Positions 62,201-64,000 of a stretch of 64,000 bases of DNA are shown here, piece by piece. The notes beneath the pieces were generated by a model. It saw only the letters and a program-made list of their open reading frames with translations. It searched no databases and was not told where the DNA came from. How positions within the stretch are numbered: position 1 is the first letter of the stretch; every line of letters begins with the position of its first letter. Made by a program: the position numbers and the translations under genes. Origin of the DNA: Formicarius rufipectus (Eukaryota; Chordata; Aves; Passeriformes; Formicariidae); assembly GCA_013399695.1 (NCBI GenBank), contig VXAU01003702.1:162738-226737 (forward strand), read 5' to 3'.

Positions 62201-64000
62201 GAGAGATTTCAGAGAAAATTTCACTAGCAAGGATAAATAGACCTTTAACATTTATTCTCTTCAAACATTTAATGGGTTTGTGCTTTGTGTCAGTGTCATT
62301 GCGTTGATATAATGACCAGTGTACAGTATGGAACAAATTCAGGGTAACTTGTTTAGTCCATCCTGAGCTTTCTTGCAGGCAGTATTCTGCTAGATTTAAA
62401 AGGAACTGTGCAGACCAAAGTTCAGAAAATCTGTATATCCATAAAGAGCTCCTAGACACTTGCATGAGTGTAGAGGAAAGGTCCTCAACTATCAGTTGTC
62501 AATATCAAAATAGACTTGTTTTCTACTTTGGTAGTGGTGGGATCCTCTTCCTCTGTCTGTCCTCTGACCAGGTTAGCAAGACTAGAGCAGAGATCCCTGA
62601 ATGTATGGTAAGGGATTTTCCATGCAGAGGAACTGAAGATAACAAAGTTAGGCTCCTTTCAAACACCTCCTTGTAACCAAGATCAGGCTGCTGCCTGAGG
62701 TCAGACTGCTCAGAGGCACATGTCAGCAGAAATGATGTTGAGCAGCATCTATGCAATCCAGGAGCCTGTGAGAGAGTGCCCTGTTGCAGACATGACCCAC
62801 AGGGGATCTGTTTTTGGCACCACAGGGCGGCCAGCAAGTGCCTGTTGCTCAGCACACTGCCAGTTTTGTGCTGTGTTTGTTCTAATCCTAGTCCAGGACC
62901 CACCACCCTAACAGGGAAGTTTAGACCTTGGGTGCTGCAGCACCTTGACATGGCTGGGAATGGCTGCAGCCCACAGCATTCTCTCACTGTAAGTCCCTTT
63001 TAACCACTCTTGGCTGGGTTTGGTATCAGGACCCAAAGGGGGTTTCACTTTCTGCAGGATGGATTGTAAGAAACAAGATTCGTCCAGGAAAACTCTATTT
63101 TTCTAACTTCAGTTTCCCCCTTGGCAAGAAGGAAGTGGATATCATTTGTTTTCTCTGTAAACACAAAATGAAGCATTTCTACAGGAGCTCAGGTTTCTGG
63201 GGATTTCTGGATCGGTTCTTCCCCATTTCATTGTTTTCCAAACAGACTGCAAAGACAGAGACAGAATGCAGTAGATATCTTTGTAAGCCAGCTTGACACT
63301 GCTTAGGATCTTTCTTCCAGAGGGCTCCCTGTGGCAACTCAGTGCCCTCCAAGAAAAAAAGTGGACATAGGTTTTTTTATCTACTCATATCACTAGGAGC
63401 TACCTTGTGACATCCCTTTAATGTTAAATCAATGATCTCTATTGCTTTGTTATATAAAAGCAAAAAGCAAATATTGGAATTGATTTGGTGAAGCACTTAG
63501 GTGAAACTGAAAACTGTCTTCTGAGGAGACTTGCCAAGTAATAAAGCTGATTTTCAGAAGACCTTCTTTGTTGTTATTGTTGTTTTCCACCCACAATAAT
63601 TTCAAATTAATGCTTTCATCAGTATGTACAGTTTCTGATCTTACAAGTGAGTGAGAAGATGAGTAGAATAAATAAATGTAGAGATAAAATTAAATATTGA
63701 TTGTTGACATGACTCTGAAAGTTGCCTAAACCAGGTTCTTCGTGGATCACTGCTGATTGCCTGCTGGTCCTCCTTAAGTTCCCAACCAAATTTGCTTGAA
63801 TAAGACCATATGCTACTAGTGGATGAATGCCCTATTCATACTCACAAAGATCAGTCTTGGTGTCTATATGAGAAAGTGAGAGGAGAAGAGTACGAAGCTC
63901 CCTTGATGTGAGCTTCACGTTGATCACAGATAATGGAGCAGATTCATCTTCCTTGCAGAGCCCCATCACTCTTCATCACCAACGCTATGAATGCTGCATC
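59284..64000. other. Unique DNA, no gene seen
   Basis: No named repeat or convincing exon to the right edge. The longest frames are 61197-61649 on + (150 codons) and 62523-62987 on - (154 codons). Both lack recognisable domains and the amino-acid pattern of a conserved protein. 62690-62990 is somewhat GC-richer than average. Exons with weak signals could be missed. Confidence 0.5.

Noticed and set aside
62523..62987. 154-codon - strand frame as a possible gene
   Set aside because: No recognisable domain, no start or splice context, and + frames overlap it with similar openness. The GC-richer composition explains its length.

Overview
This window looks like intergenic or intronic DNA from a bird. 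The sequence is AT-rich and CpG-poor, has no convincing spliced or intact gene, and its recognisable interspersed repeats are almost all CR1 (chicken repeat 1) LINE fragments. Their 3' ends finish in the usual ATTCTATGA-type tail, and I recognise no mammalian Alu, L1 or B elements. I cannot place it below the class Aves from sequence alone. The many A/C-rich and G/T-rich homopolymer-like tracts and the single N calls suggest a draft vertebrate assembly.

Layout. 1-206 is a CpG-containing CCTTC/CCCGT array cut by the window edge. 207-13811 is mostly unique AT-rich DNA with a ~600-bp CR1 3' end (3838-4440) and a CR1 tail scrap (7312-7403). 13812-14890 is a repeat cluster: a short bird-type CR1 3' end on + directly beside a much older, heavily decayed CR1/L3-like LINE on -, in which a broken reverse-transcriptase C-terminus can still be read. 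15-25 kb is unique sequence with a TTCTA microsatellite, a CR1 fragment on - (20334-20484) and an AC repeat, then a further CR1 3' end on + (24926-25300). 27.9-38 kb holds several A/C-rich tracts, a GGAAA pentanucleotide array (33423-33560), a perfect 40-bp tandem duplication (34084-34165) and, at 37.9-38.6 kb, the only CpG-rich patch in the window apart from the edge array, with two TATA-like boxes and a splice-donor-like site. 44.1 kb has a long G/T-rich tract, and 45.5-46.2 kb two strongly pyrimidine-skewed blocks. 51945-53198 is the most complete CR1: it keeps the endonuclease end (HSDH motif) and the 3' end but has lost the reverse-transcriptase core by internal deletion. 57.5-59.3 kb holds an A/C tract with assembly Ns, an LTR-like segment and a CR1 on the - strand.

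No genes act together here. All open frames in the window are short (157 codons or fewer), and the longest come from repeats or low-complexity DNA. I found no tRNA, rRNA, recognisable miRNA, CRISPR or operon-like structure, and no clear new biological system. The segments most worth a second look are the CpG/TATA patch near 38.1 kb, the ancient LINE at 14.0-14.9 kb, the internally deleted CR1 at 52-53 kb, the LTR-like segment at 58.3-58.8 kb and two weak exon-like stretches.
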